Positions 33,241 to 42,127 of a DNA stretch of 64,000 bases are shown here, one piece after another. Both the position numbers and the translations under genes were made by a program. Each line of letters starts with the position of its first letter. Position 1 is the stretch's first letter. The DNA is from an uncultured Bacilli bacterium. GTDB taxonomy: Bacteria > Bacillota_I > Bacilli_A > RF39 > UBA660. The notes under the pieces were generated by a model, which was not told where the DNA came from, ran no database searches, and saw nothing but the letters and a program-made list of their open reading frames with translations. The stretch spans positions 1 to 64,000 of the forward strand of contig CAJUMA010000001.1 in NCBI GenBank assembly GCA_910587065.1. The letters run 5' to 3'.

Positions 33241-34722
33241 TTATTTTTTCTTATACCATTTTTTTGTATAACTTAAAACATTTATATTTCCTAAAACAAA
33301 AGCTACAACATATATTGGTGAATAACAGTACAAATATCTAGCTCTTGCTTCAAATAAGGTTAAAAATAAGGTTATACCAATTAAAGTAAGCATTACTACT
33401 AGTTCCTTTTTAGAGTTTGCTTTTTTTACACAAAATGGAATATAAAATAGTAAAGTTAACCAAAACCATTGAGCAATCAACAAATAAACTTTATAAAAAG
33501 ATCCATCATGAGTGAAAATATTATTAATAAATTTCTTAATGGGATGTGACTGCTTTTTTACATTTAAGAAAAATGCTCCTTCTTTACCCCAAGCAAATGA
33601 ACCATCATTATAATTAACTAAAGTTTTCTTTGAAAAAAAGTCAAGATGTTCTTTTAAAGATCTTTCTGATAATCTCTTTTTTATTTTATCAATATTTTGA
33701 TTCATACCATATTTAATTGAATCATCTACATCACTGCCATTAAATATACCTTGTGTTTCTTCATTTAATCCCATCGCGATAAAATGTACTAGTTTAAACT
33801 CAACAACATTTGGTACCTGATAATATTCAACATAAACTCTTGCAGCAGCATTTATACTAAATACAACTAAAAATCCTAAAAGTGAAAGTGAGATGTTCTT
33901 TAAAACAACTTTCAAATTCCATTTTCTAAAATTAAGAATTCTTCTTAAATTAGTAAGTAACTCAACAATAATTATAGCAAGTAAAACAATTATAACTGTA
34001 GGTTTAATATAATAACCAAATAGCGATAATAAACATATAAAAAAATAATCATAACAATCTTTTTTATCTTTCGTATAAATATACAAAACAAGAATTGGAA
34101 ATATTAATGCAAATGTATCAGAATATACAACAAGTATCCAAGGACTTAACACAACAAGCGGAATTAAAAATATATAAGAACTTAAAGCATACCTATTATT
34201 ATGGGTTAAATTCTTAACTGTTAAAGAAGTAAAAATTGCACTTATATTAACGAACAAAGAATTAAAGAAAAGAAAGATAAAATTAGAGTTTCCAAAAAAT
34301 GGTATATTTCTAAATAGTATAAGTATAAACGTTAACATTGTATTGTTAGGATACCTTGTCATATATTCCATGTCATTAATAACTTTATAATTAAGGAAAT
34401 GTTCAACAGTTCTCAATAAATGTCCAGCATCCCAAGTAGGAGTGAAATAACCATAAACTTCTACAAACATCTGAACAAAAAATAAGACTAAAGAAAGTAT
34501 TGCAAGTACTATATAGTATTTTTTATTTGAAAAATCTTTTATATTTTTAAAAAAGAAAAATATAAAAAAAATTATAATTATAAAAATAATAGAAAAAATA
34601 TTACTTAACAAATAGTTTCTTTGATTAATGTAATCTATATTCCCAAAAAAGAACAAGAGTATAAGAATATAACTAAACATAACAATAAATATTACTGGTA
34701 TCGTTTTTTGTAAAAATTTCAT
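33241..34722 (-). CDS. GT-C-type membrane glycosyltransferase
   Basis: 493 residues with about 11 membrane helices. After the second or third helix comes an extracytoplasmic loop TPTWDAGHLLR (Asp near 105) and a RYPNN motif, both typical of dolichol/polyprenyl-phosphate-sugar GT-C enzymes. Near the end is FEARARYLYCYSPIYV, seen in TIGR03766-like proteins of Gram-positive bacteria. It probably adds sugars to a wall polymer or lipid outside the cell. ATG 34720-34722 has AAGGATTGGG upstream. Convergent with the LysR gene. Confidence 0.7.
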   Translation of the reverse strand: MKFLQKTIPVIFIVMFSYILILLFFFGNIDYINQRNYLLSNIFSIIFIIIIFFIFFFFKNIKDFSNKKYYIVLAILSLVLFFVQMFVEVYGYFTPTWDAGHLLRTVEHFLNYKVINDMEYMTRYPNNTMLTFILILFRNIPFFGNSNFIFLFFNSLFVNISAIFTSLTVKNLTHNNRYALSSYIFLIPLVVLSPWILVVYSDTFALIFPILVLYIYTKDKKDCYDYFFICLLSLFGYYIKPTVIIVLLAIIIVELLTNLRRILNFRKWNLKVVLKNISLSLLGFLVVFSINAAARVYVEYYQVPNVVEFKLVHFIAMGLNEETQGIFNGSDVDDSIKYGMNQNIDKIKKRLSERSLKEHLDFFSKKTLVNYNDGSFAWGKEGAFFLNVKKQSHPIKKFINNIFTHDGSFYKVYLLIAQWFWLTLLFYIPFCVKKANSKKELVVMLTLIGITLFLTLFEARARYLYCYSPIYVVAFVLGNINVLSYTKKWYKKK

Positions 34723-34787
34723 AAATCCCAATCCTTAATAAACCGCACTTTAAAGTAATTATACATAATAAAGAAAATATATACAAT

Positions 34788-34817
34788 AGAAAAAGATGCT
34801 ATTACATATAACATCTT
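34788..34817 (-). terminator. Terminator of the TfoX-domain gene
   Basis: AAGATG/CATCTT stem (34793-34798 with 34812-34817), with TTA/TAA extending it inward, then a T-run on the minus strand. Confidence 0.7.
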
Positions 34818-34823
34818 TAGTAA

Positions 34824-35123
34824 CTATTTCTTTAAAGGCAAAGACTTACAAGTGTCTAATATAATTTTTTTAAGTAATTCTTTATTATCTAAATCATCTA
34901 TTAAATACATAGGTTTTGCTCCACTATAAGGTATTTTTCTAGAAAGATTATATAAATCATTACTAGAAACTATTTTAACAAGTACCCTATTATCATAAAT
35001 ACCACCAAATAATACATCCTTGTAATAAAGCAAGTATTCACCCATCATTGATTTACAAGTAATGCCATCCATAATTTCTAATTGATTTAAAACATAATCT
35101 TTATAATCTTTTGTCGTAGACAT
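34824..35123 (-). CDS. TfoX/Sxy N-terminal domain protein
   Basis: 99 residues covering only the TfoX N-terminal domain: CKSMMGEYLLYYKDVLFGGI, RVLVKIV, PYSGAKPMYLIDDLDN and LLKKIILDTCKSLP. In Gammaproteobacteria full TfoX controls competence; stand-alone N-terminal domains in Firmicutes have no known role. GGGTGGTG lies upstream of ATG 35121-35123. Monocistronic with its own terminator. Confidence 0.85.
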   Translation of the reverse strand: MSTTKDYKDYVLNQLEIMDGITCKSMMGEYLLYYKDVLFGGIYDNRVLVKIVSSNDLYNLSRKIPYSGAKPMYLIDDLDNKELLKKIILDTCKSLPLKK

Positions 35124-35184
35124 TAATTGCACCACCCATAGCTACACTTCCATAATTATAGCATATATAAAAGCATATAAAGAT

Positions 35185-35932
35185 TTATTTTTTACTTAAA
35201 TACAAATGCTTATTTATTTCCTCCACAGAAATTTTTGAACAAGGAAATAATTTACATGCCATATCTTTCATTCTTTCTTCCAAACCAGTAATAAAATCTT
35301 CTATATAATAAAAATCTTCAATACCTTCACACAATTTCTTTGTTTTTAACATTTTTGGATTTTTAGCAACTTCTTCAGAAAATACAATCCATTCCTGATA
35401 CGCTTCGCTATTCATCTCTCTTCTTTCGGGACCCAAAACTTTATCTAACCAAGCATCGCTTAAAGCCGTATGCAATTTATTAAACCATAAAAGTAAATCA
35501 TGATCACTTTTAGATAACCTATAGTTCTCTTTTCCTCAACGTTTTCATAAGTTCTTTTACTTTTTTATATTGAGAATTATACCAAGATGCCATAAAAGTT
35601 CCATCAGCAAAACGATAATCATTACTTTTAGGTAATACATTACCATATTCTGCAGCCTTATCATAATAAACGTTTCTTTTATCTACTATACTTAGTACAT
35701 CTATACCTCTTAAATAGTCATCGAGATAAGCAAGTCTTTCAATAACATATATATCATCACGAGAAATCTTATAATCTCTACTATGCTTACATAAATCAAG
35801 TTCTTTTTTAGCTATTTTTAGCATTTCTTTATACCAATCTCGTAAATATGTCCCATCTTTAAATTTTTCACCTGGATCATCTAAGTAGCCCACATTTGAA
35901 ATAATTCTATCACAATAAATATCTGTTTTACA
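35185..35932 (-). pseudogene. Broken repeat-containing gene
   Basis: Two adjacent frames look like one damaged gene. The upstream frame is open from 35932 (no ATG; GTG at 35893 has no ribosome site) and holds two related units, FKDGTYLRDWYKEMLKIAKK and FADGTFMASWYNSQYKKVKE, before TAG at 35519. A shift near the GGAAAAGA run gives GKENYRLSKSDHDLLLWFNK, which continues as LHTALSDAWLDKVLGPERRE to the stop at 35185. The 5' end is missing. The DGT-(F/Y)-x-x-x-WY repeat is not one I can assign. It lies just outside the putative element at 36.2-42.2 kb. Confidence 0.5.
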
Positions 35933-35973
35933 TTACCTACTCATAAATTTCCCACTTTATTTTATTTAGCAAT

Positions 35974-36011
35974 AATTTCTATTGTTACTTCATCTCTTTT
36001 CAATAGAAATT
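35974..36011. repeat. 11-bp inverted repeat
   Basis: AATTTCTATTG (35974-35984) and CAATAGAAATT (36001-36011) form a perfect 11-bp stem around a 16-nt T-rich loop. Neither side has a T-run of note, so it is not an obvious terminator. Confidence 0.6.
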
Positions 36012-36032
36012 ACCTCACTTTCTTGAAATTTA

Positions 36033-36069
36033 AAAGGATGTTCACATATTTTTTATGTTTACATCCTTT
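36033..36069. terminator. Long hairpin, possible original secA terminator
   Basis: AAAGGATGT/ACATCCTTT (36033-36041 with 36061-36069) with an inner ACATA/TATGT stem and short T-runs on both sides. On the minus strand it lies about 100 nt beyond the displaced secA end, where the native terminator would be expected. Confidence 0.5.
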
Positions 36070-36170
36070 ATTTTTAGGCATTGAGCCACAATTTTAAATT
36101 ATTTACAAGCAAATCCCTATTTGTTAACATTTTTTTAATTTACAAAACTATCGCAAACCCTTTATTTATC

Positions 36171-36212
36171 TCACTTTCCGCAGCAATTTTTGTACTTTTT
36201 GCCCGAACCACA
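36171..36212 (-). pseudogene. Displaced secA 3' fragment (SEC-C end)
   Basis: Minus-strand codons CGSGKKYKNCCGK then TGA (36171-36173), matching the C-terminal zinc-binding SEC-C end of SecA in this window (CGSGKKYKQCCGK, TGA) in 12 of 13 residues. The open frame upstream (NTINTGFGRT) lacks the preceding CP of SecA. Confidence 0.7.
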
Positions 36213-36229
36213 TGTTCTACCAAATCCAG

Positions 36230-36337
36230 TATTTATAGTATTTATGGTATTACTGGAATTATTGATATTTCAGGGAAAAAGTGGTTCCGAAGTATCGAAT
36301 ATTTATGGTATTTATAGTACTATGATTACTATAAATA
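36230..36337. repeat. Array of TATTTATRGTA 11-mers
   Basis: Five copies: TATTTATAGTA at 36230-36240 and 36309-36319, TATTTATGGTA at 36239-36249 and 36300-36310, and an inverted TATTTATAGTA at 36327-36337. They form two overlapping pairs in mirrored order (A-B, then B-A) and the last two make an 11-bp hairpin with loop CTATGAT. Likely protein-binding sites near the element end. Confidence 0.6.
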
Positions 36338-36346
36338 TTTCATCCA

Positions 36347-36366
36347 ATGGGAACAAAATGGGAACA
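36347..36366 (+). repeat. Tandem ATGGGAACA repeat at the far element end
   Basis: ATGGGAACA occurs at 36347-36355 and 36358-36366, separated by AA. A third copy in the same orientation is at 42058-42066 inside the secA-proximal end. Candidate arm-type binding sites for the integrase. Confidence 0.6.
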
Positions 36367-36474
36367 TTGTGCTCATTCGTTCACTAAATCCTATTGTATC
36401 TAATAGTAAAACTACCAGACACCTAAATTTTACTAAAGATAATGAAAATAATCAACTTATTATTCAAAAAAGTG

Positions 36475-39400
36475 CTAAATATTTTCTTGTTTAGTTTTTA
36501 ATAATTCTTTTATAGGAGGATTTTTAATATCTCTTGGGATTATTGGAATATCATCTTTTAAAATAGCTGCCGCTTCTAAATCTCCTTTTCCAATTTCGTA
36601 TGCATGCTTTATATTGACTTTTTTCAACACTATTTCATAATCCCATAAAGGAATAATTTCTTCATCTGTGGCAATCATTGGTAAAAGTGTAATTTTAGGA
36701 TTATTTCCTTTTTTAATTATTTCTTCTAAAATCTTTATATTTTTATCATCTTTACAATTCATTTGATGAAAACGCGTTGCATTATTAATAAGAATATTCT
36801 TAGTAATACCTTTAGGAACTTTAACTTTACCTGTAATCATAACTCTATAGTCATAAATATCAGATTTGCTAATTCCTTTTATAAAAGATAGTATTATCTT
36901 CCCTTCTTTATCTTCTTTAGATGCATAGTCCATCAAATCTTGAAAAACTCTTTTTGCACCTTCTTCATTTTCGAATACAAATCCTATTTTTATAAATTTA
37001 TTATTAATTAGGTCTCCTAAATACACAACACCTTTCCATTTAGCCACATCCCAATGATTACATTTAATCAATCCTGAAGAATAAATATTACTATGTGATA
37101 CGTTCTCAAATGGATTGTTTTCTGGAACACCATATTCAATATTCTTTTTATCATCAAAAGGATCTACAGTTTCCTCTTTAGCATTGGTTATTTCAATATC
37201 TGAATACCATTCTTTAGTTCTACTAATACTATTGACAGGAATATCTTTTTCTTCTTCAATACCAAATATTTTATTAAGATTATATAAACTATTTGTGTGA
37301 TTTAAACTTCTTTCAAAAGCCTTTTCATCTTCAAATATTTCCTTAAAAGTTTTTTCATAGTCTTTATAAATAAAATTAACTGCTAATATGTTAGCTAATA
37401 ATTTAAACAGCATATCTGTAATTATTTGATGATTTTCTATAGAAATATAATACATATTAAATGAATCCAAAGTAATGATATATGTATCTATTCCATCAAA
37501 TGAATAGTTAACATCAAAGGTTCCACTATCTTTTTCTTGCAATTGAATAATAATATCTCCACGCATATATGTATTATGATTATGGATTGTTGCAAATGTA
37601 TTCTCTAATAAAGCCATTATAAATTCAGCAAATTTATGCATTAAATCTGTAGAAGTATAATATATTTTCAATTTATTTCCACTAAGCATTGAATTTATTG
37701 CACTTTCTTTTCCATTACAATAAATAGGGATAGGAAGTCTTTGATTTAATGATGCTTTATAAAAATCCTCTATTTGTTTATCAACTTGATTTTTATCTCC
37801 ATTACATTCTTCCAATAACTCATCATCATACGCTCCTAATACATATTTGGCCATAATTTTTGAAACAATTAAACCATTATTAGAACACTCGAATATTATT
37901 TCATCCAGCATTTTAAAATCTTCAAATTTTGTTCTTAATATTTGGGACGAGATAAGAGCATCTCTTTGTAAAAGAAATTCTTCCTCTTCTTCATGTTTAA
38001 ATATTTCATTTTTATCAATCAAAATACTATAAAATATATTTTTGATGTTAATCCATTGGATAGCTTGCTCTATATTACCAAATTGTATTTCTAAATCAAT
38101 AATTCTATTTAATATTTTTAACGAAAATGTTTCTAAATTACCTTCTTTAAAATACAAATCTATAAATAATGTAACTGCAGCTATATAATAATTTTTGGCA
38201 GCATATAATAAACCAATAGATTCAAAATTTGCACCAATATTTATATATGCTTCTACTAATTTGCCATTAGTCTCTTCCTTATACAATAAAGTTAAACATT
38301 TTCCTAAAATATTTATTGCTTCATAATTTCTGCCAGATGATGAAAGCAATTTAGACTTTTTCAAATACATATCAGCACGTTGAATTTCGCCTTTTCTACT
38401 TGTCAACTTATCAATTATTAATTCATAAAGTTCATCAAACTTTTTATTATCATTATACACAGGTAAAAGGTTTTCAATCATTTTGGCTAATTCAATAAAA
38501 TCATATTCTTTAAACTTTGTTGCTTCTTCTGCAATAATACTTAATTCTTCACATTGCTTATCAATATTTTCTTCTAATATAATTTTAATAATGCAAATTC
38601 TTGTTTTAGCTTTTAATTGTGTAACAAAACTTTGAGATTTTTCTTTTTCACTTAGAAGATTCAATAGTATTTTTGTTTTAACTTTTACTGCTTCTTTATC
38701 CCTATTTTTTCTAGTATATTCTATAGTCCATAAATTAGCTAAATTCATTATTTCGTCTATGCTTTTATCTTTAATGACTTCCGCTTGATATTCTTCATAA
38801 TACTTTTCAAAATTTGTACCATCATTTAACCACCAATTATAATACCAGGCTAGGTCATATAAAATCTCCCGTTGTGCTACAATATTCTTTTTTGTTTTCG
38901 CAAATCTTAAAGCGCGTTCAAATTTTCCTACAACAACAACTTCATCTTCTTCTAAATCTCTACTTATAATGGCAGACTCAATAGAAAGATCAATAACTTC
39001 TTGATTAATCTTTTTTTTTGAAGAATAGTCTTGTAATTTCTTTTCTATTTCTTCTACACGTCTTTGTTTTTTTAAATCATTTGGACCAATTTCTTTTTCC
39101 TTAATTGGTTGAGTAATATTAATTAATTTTAATAGATCCAAATTTTTTTCATGTAGAGCTTTATTTAATATCCAAGTTTTATCTAAAATAGTTATATCTA
39201 ATCCTGTTTCCCTACTTTTATTATCTTGATATTCTAATCTTTTATCATTTTTAATCGATTGATTGGTTATAAAAAAGATTTTAGTATATCCTCTTTTTGT
39301 ATCTATAATTTTTTTTATATCTCCATCACATTTTGATTTCCAACTTTTTCTTAGGCTAATTGCAAACGCCCACCTGTCATTTTTTCCATTTAAGCCATGC

Positions 39401-39678
39401 CACCAAAATTCTTGAATATCCTTTGCTACTGGATAATTTTCTGTATCAACCTTACCATCTCCTCCACCAGCTGGACCAGTTTCTTCTATTAAATTAGGAC
39501 AGACTTCTCTTTCCAATAATTTTCTTATGAATTCTTCAAAATCAAAATGTTTATTTTGTTCTGATAGTCTTGATAAATGAAAATCTAATATTTCTCTAGG
39601 GCACTCAACTTTATCCACAATCTTTGAATCCGAAAATTGATTAGGATGTAATTTTTTTAATAAATCTCTTGGTTCCAT
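36475..39678 (-). CDS. Large nuclease-like and helical-repeat protein, putative defence effector
   Basis: 1067 residues, soluble. Residues about 60-200 resemble a restriction-endonuclease-like (Mrr/PD-D/ExK) fold: EETGPAGGGDGKVD (Asp74, Asp78), then RWAFAISLRKSWKSK (SLRK 108-111) and DIKKIID, with IFFITNQSI as the next strand. Residues about 240-560 are helical with TPR-like units (NYEAINILGKCLTLLYKEE; GLLYAAKNYYIAAVTLF). The last 350 residues are mixed alpha/beta and unassigned. Nuclease plus helical repeat is a common build of anti-phage proteins, so a defence role is inferred. GGAGGTATT precedes the ATG. It is 11 nt after fic, in one operon. No close named family is recognised. Confidence 0.7.
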   Translation of the reverse strand: MEPRDLLKKLHPNQFSDSKIVDKVECPREILDFHLSRLSEQNKHFDFEEFIRKLLEREVCPNLIEETGPAGGGDGKVDTENYPVAKDIQEFWWHGLNGKNDRWAFAISLRKSWKSKCDGDIKKIIDTKRGYTKIFFITNQSIKNDKRLEYQDNKSRETGLDITILDKTWILNKALHEKNLDLLKLINITQPIKEKEIGPNDLKKQRRVEEIEKKLQDYSSKKKINQEVIDLSIESAIISRDLEEDEVVVVGKFERALRFAKTKKNIVAQREILYDLAWYYNWWLNDGTNFEKYYEEYQAEVIKDKSIDEIMNLANLWTIEYTRKNRDKEAVKVKTKILLNLLSEKEKSQSFVTQLKAKTRICIIKIILEENIDKQCEELSIIAEEATKFKEYDFIELAKMIENLLPVYNDNKKFDELYELIIDKLTSRKGEIQRADMYLKKSKLLSSSGRNYEAINILGKCLTLLYKEETNGKLVEAYINIGANFESIGLLYAAKNYYIAAVTLFIDLYFKEGNLETFSLKILNRIIDLEIQFGNIEQAIQWINIKNIFYSILIDKNEIFKHEEEEEFLLQRDALISSQILRTKFEDFKMLDEIIFECSNNGLIVSKIMAKYVLGAYDDELLEECNGDKNQVDKQIEDFYKASLNQRLPIPIYCNGKESAINSMLSGNKLKIYYTSTDLMHKFAEFIMALLENTFATIHNHNTYMRGDIIIQLQEKDSGTFDVNYSFDGIDTYIITLDSFNMYYISIENHQIITDMLFKLLANILAVNFIYKDYEKTFKEIFEDEKAFERSLNHTNSLYNLNKIFGIEEEKDIPVNSISRTKEWYSDIEITNAKEETVDPFDDKKNIEYGVPENNPFENVSHSNIYSSGLIKCNHWDVAKWKGVVYLGDLINNKFIKIGFVFENEEGAKRVFQDLMDYASKEDKEGKIILSFIKGISKSDIYDYRVMITGKVKVPKGITKNILINNATRFHQMNCKDDKNIKILEEIIKKGNNPKITLLPMIATDEEIIPLWDYEIVLKKVNIKHAYEIGKGDLEAAAILKDDIPIIPRDIKNPPIKELLKTKQENI

Positions 39679-39689
39679 AATACCTCCAA

Positions 39690-40616
39690 TTATAACAATT
39701 TTAAATATTTCTTTAACATTTCTATTTCCAACTTAGTTATTAATTTAACAAAATCTGTGTAATCACCAGTTGTATGAGCTTTATCTAATGCTTCATAATA
39801 TTCTAATCTATCTTCCTTTTTTATTATTACTGGATTAAACCCATGATTCATTAAATCTAAATTCATAAGTAATCTTGAAGTTCTACCATTACCATCTACA
39901 AATGGATGAATTTTAACTAATTCCCCATGTAATAAAGCTGCCTGAATAATTGGATGGAAATTATTCCAGTTTTCATAATTTAAAACTAATTTTTCCATTA
40001 GTTCTGGAACTTTCAAATAATCAGGTGGAATATGAGTAGCACCCTTTATAGTAACATTTTCTCTTCTATATCTCCCTGCATTTTCATCATCAATATCTTT
40101 TAAAACTAATTGATGAATACCTTTGATATTCCACTCACTAATTGGATTGTTCTCTTTTAGCAAATCATTTAAATATAAAATTGCCTTTTCATGATTAATA
40201 GCCTCTAAATGCTCTTTTATTGATTTTCCTCCAACTGTAATTCCCTCTAATACTACTTGTGTTTCTCTAAGTGTCAATGTATTACCTTCTATACCATTAC
40301 TGTTATATGTCCATTCAAGATTAATCGATTCTTCTAATGATTTTAAAGTTTCTTTCGGTATAGGTCTTTTATTATCTAATTCTCTCTTTATTTGGTCGAC
40401 TTCATTAAAATAATTATCCTCTAAATCAATAATAAATTCTGTAGAATCTGGTTTAATAACTCGTTTATCCACAGGTTTTATTGCATCAACTGGAATATTC
40501 CAACTGTTTCCGTTTTTAACAGCTCCTTCAATTCTACCATCTTGTAATAGTTGTCTTATCCTTCTTTCACTAATATTCCATTTTTTTACAGCTTCTTTAG
40601 TAGTCATAAATTCCAT
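39690..40616 (-). CDS. fic: Fic-domain AMPylase with N-terminal DNA-binding domain
   Basis: 308 residues. Residues 1-45 form a MerR/excisionase-like helix-turn-helix (TTKEAVKKWNISERRIRQLL, GRIEGAVKNGNSWNIP). The inhibitory-helix motif SNGIEG (106-111, S/TxxxEG/N) lies before the Fic core, making it a class II, self-inhibited enzyme. The active site HPFVDGNGRTSR (His237 to Arg248) is complete. Such enzymes transfer AMP to protein targets. Linking a DNA-binding domain to Fic suggests autoregulation at the operator in its promoter. GAGGTGAAGAGTT precedes the first ATG. It is followed at 11 nt by the nuclease-like gene. Confidence 0.93.
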   Translation of the reverse strand: MEFMTTKEAVKKWNISERRIRQLLQDGRIEGAVKNGNSWNIPVDAIKPVDKRVIKPDSTEFIIDLEDNYFNEVDQIKRELDNKRPIPKETLKSLEESINLEWTYNSNGIEGNTLTLRETQVVLEGITVGGKSIKEHLEAINHEKAILYLNDLLKENNPISEWNIKGIHQLVLKDIDDENAGRYRRENVTIKGATHIPPDYLKVPELMEKLVLNYENWNNFHPIIQAALLHGELVKIHPFVDGNGRTSRLLMNLDLMNHGFNPVIIKKEDRLEYYEALDKAHTTGDYTDFVKLITKLEIEMLKKYLKLL

Positions 40617-40637
40617 AACTCTTCACCTCTATATATC

Positions 40638-40666
40638 ATTATACCGTTGTCGGTAGTTTAAGTCAA
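40638..40666 (-). promoter_or_regulatory. Strong promoter with operator-like inverted repeat before fic
   Basis: -35 TTGACT (complement of 40661-40666), 17-nt spacer, -10 TATAAT (complement of 40638-40643). Inside the spacer and touching the -10 lies TACCG-ACAA-CGGTA (40642-40655), a perfect 5-bp inverted repeat. It is placed so that a bound protein would block RNA polymerase. It begins only 12 nt before... the integrase stop at 40678, so fic and the large gene have their own transcript. Confidence 0.8.
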
Positions 40667-40677
40667 TTATATAAACT

Positions 40678-41940
40678 CTAGTTTTTAAATTTTATAATTT
40701 CATTTATAGTTTCTGATTTTACTGTTTCTTCAAACTTTTCACTTGCTCCTTTAAGTGTTACTTCTGTTGAGGAAATATAATAATTCTCCGTTGCTTCTAT
40801 TTTGCTATGACCCAAAATATCCGCAACATCTCTAATTTCTACACCATTTCTTAAACTTTTTGTTGCGTAACTTCCCCTTAAATCATAAAATCTGCAATTT
40901 TTTATTCCTAGGTCTGTATGAATTACTTTGTATGGATATTTTACAATGTCAGTTCCGCTAAAAACTCCATTATCTTTTCTAAATACAAAATCTAACGTCT
41001 CTAATGATTTAGATCTTCTAGTAGTTTCAACTACCCTATATTCTACTATTTTTCCATACTTATTTTTAACATCTTCTAAATGATAGTATTTATAATTTTT
41101 ACCATAATCCTTCTTATAATTATCTTGTTTACTTTTATAATTTTTTAATGCGGTTAATAAAGTATCACAAATATATACTTTTCTTACTCCATTTATTGTT
41201 TTTGTCGTACCCAAAAACCATTTGCCTTTTTCATCTTTTTCCTTACTATATACATTATGTTCAATACTGATAATTCTTTTTTCAAGATCAACTTTATCCC
41301 ACAGGGCACAAACTTCTCCTGTTCTCATACCAGTGAAACACGCAGTTAAAAACGCACAAGTAAAGGCATAATTATTTTTAAATCTATTTAAAATGATATC
41401 AATTTCATCTTGAGTATAAATATGCCTTATGGTCTTTTTTTTTAATTGTGCAAGATGGGGCAAACTTACAGTTATTGCTGGATTATAATTAATAAATCCA
41501 AAGATATCAGTTGCTACTCTAAATGAACATTTTATTACTTTTACAAAATTTCTTAAATATCCATAAGAGTAATCATATCTTCTACATACATCTATTAAAT
41601 ATTTGTTTAACTGATAACTTGTAATTGCATTAAGTCTATAATGACCTAAATAAATCTTTAAATACTTATTAACAATAACAGAATACTCTTCTATTGTTCT
41701 GTATTTTAAATTTACTTTACAGTAATTATCTAGCCAATAATCTAAATAATCTCCATAAGACATAAAGGCTTCTATCCTATATCCACCATTTTGATATTCT
41801 TCATAAGCCTTTTGCCCTGCAATAAATGCAGCATTTTTTGTTTTAAACCCAGATTTTGAAATATACTTTCTCTTGCCATTTACTCTTGCTGTTTCAAATC
41901 GATACTGATACACCTTTCCCCTTTTTTGAATACTAATCAT
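40678..41940 (-). CDS. int: Tyrosine recombinase (integrase)
   Basis: 420 residues in the three-domain order: arm-binding AP2-like domain (1-50; VYQYRFETARVNGKRKYISKSGF), SAM-like core-binding domain (about 58-155) and catalytic domain. Catalytic residues: Arg206 (TGMRTGE), Lys247, Arg355 (YDLRGS, where the usual first His is Tyr), His378 (LGHSK) and nucleophile Tyr387 or Tyr388 (ENYY). It would insert and excise the element at secA. The start is ATG 41938-41940 with AGGGAG upstream; earlier in-frame starts lie inside the secA terminator. Confidence 0.93.
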   Translation of the reverse strand: MISIQKRGKVYQYRFETARVNGKRKYISKSGFKTKNAAFIAGQKAYEEYQNGGYRIEAFMSYGDYLDYWLDNYCKVNLKYRTIEEYSVIVNKYLKIYLGHYRLNAITSYQLNKYLIDVCRRYDYSYGYLRNFVKVIKCSFRVATDIFGFINYNPAITVSLPHLAQLKKKTIRHIYTQDEIDIILNRFKNNYAFTCAFLTACFTGMRTGEVCALWDKVDLEKRIISIEHNVYSKEKDEKGKWFLGTTKTINGVRKVYICDTLLTALKNYKSKQDNYKKDYGKNYKYYHLEDVKNKYGKIVEYRVVETTRRSKSLETLDFVFRKDNGVFSGTDIVKYPYKVIHTDLGIKNCRFYDLRGSYATKSLRNGVEIRDVADILGHSKIEATENYYISSTEVTLKGASEKFEETVKSETINEIIKFKN

Positions 41941-41979
41941 TCTTATCATCTCCCTTTCATTTTCGATTAGTTTTACTAA

Positions 41980-42023
41980 AACAAAAAGGAATGTTATCAT
42001 TTTCTCTATGTTAACATTCCTTT
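41980..42023 (-). terminator. Strong terminator between secA and the integrase gene
   Basis: A 12-bp perfect stem (41985-41996 with 42012-42023, loop 15 nt) followed on the minus strand by TTTTTGTTTT. If the element reading is right it belongs to the element and replaces the native secA terminator. Confidence 0.85.
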
Positions 42024-42057
42024 ATTTATCAATGTTTTAGTTATTTATTTTTAATTT

Positions 42058-42070
42058 ATGGGAACAAATG
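42058..42070 (+). repeat. ATGGGAACA repeat at the secA-proximal element end
   Basis: ATGGGAACAAATG, matching the copies at 36347-36366 in the same orientation. It lies about 60 nt inside the secA end, as expected for an integrase arm site. Confidence 0.55.
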
Positions 42071-42127
42071 TAAATTTCGCTACCACTTTCAATTTTATCA
42101 AATTCCTCGGAAAACCTTATTTTACGG

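Noticed and set aside
36159..42034. CCTTTATTTATC 12-mer as the element att core (near 36160 and 42020)
   Set aside because: It is exact and in the same orientation, but very AT-rich and one copy lies within the terminator arm; the SEC-C duplication explains the ends better.
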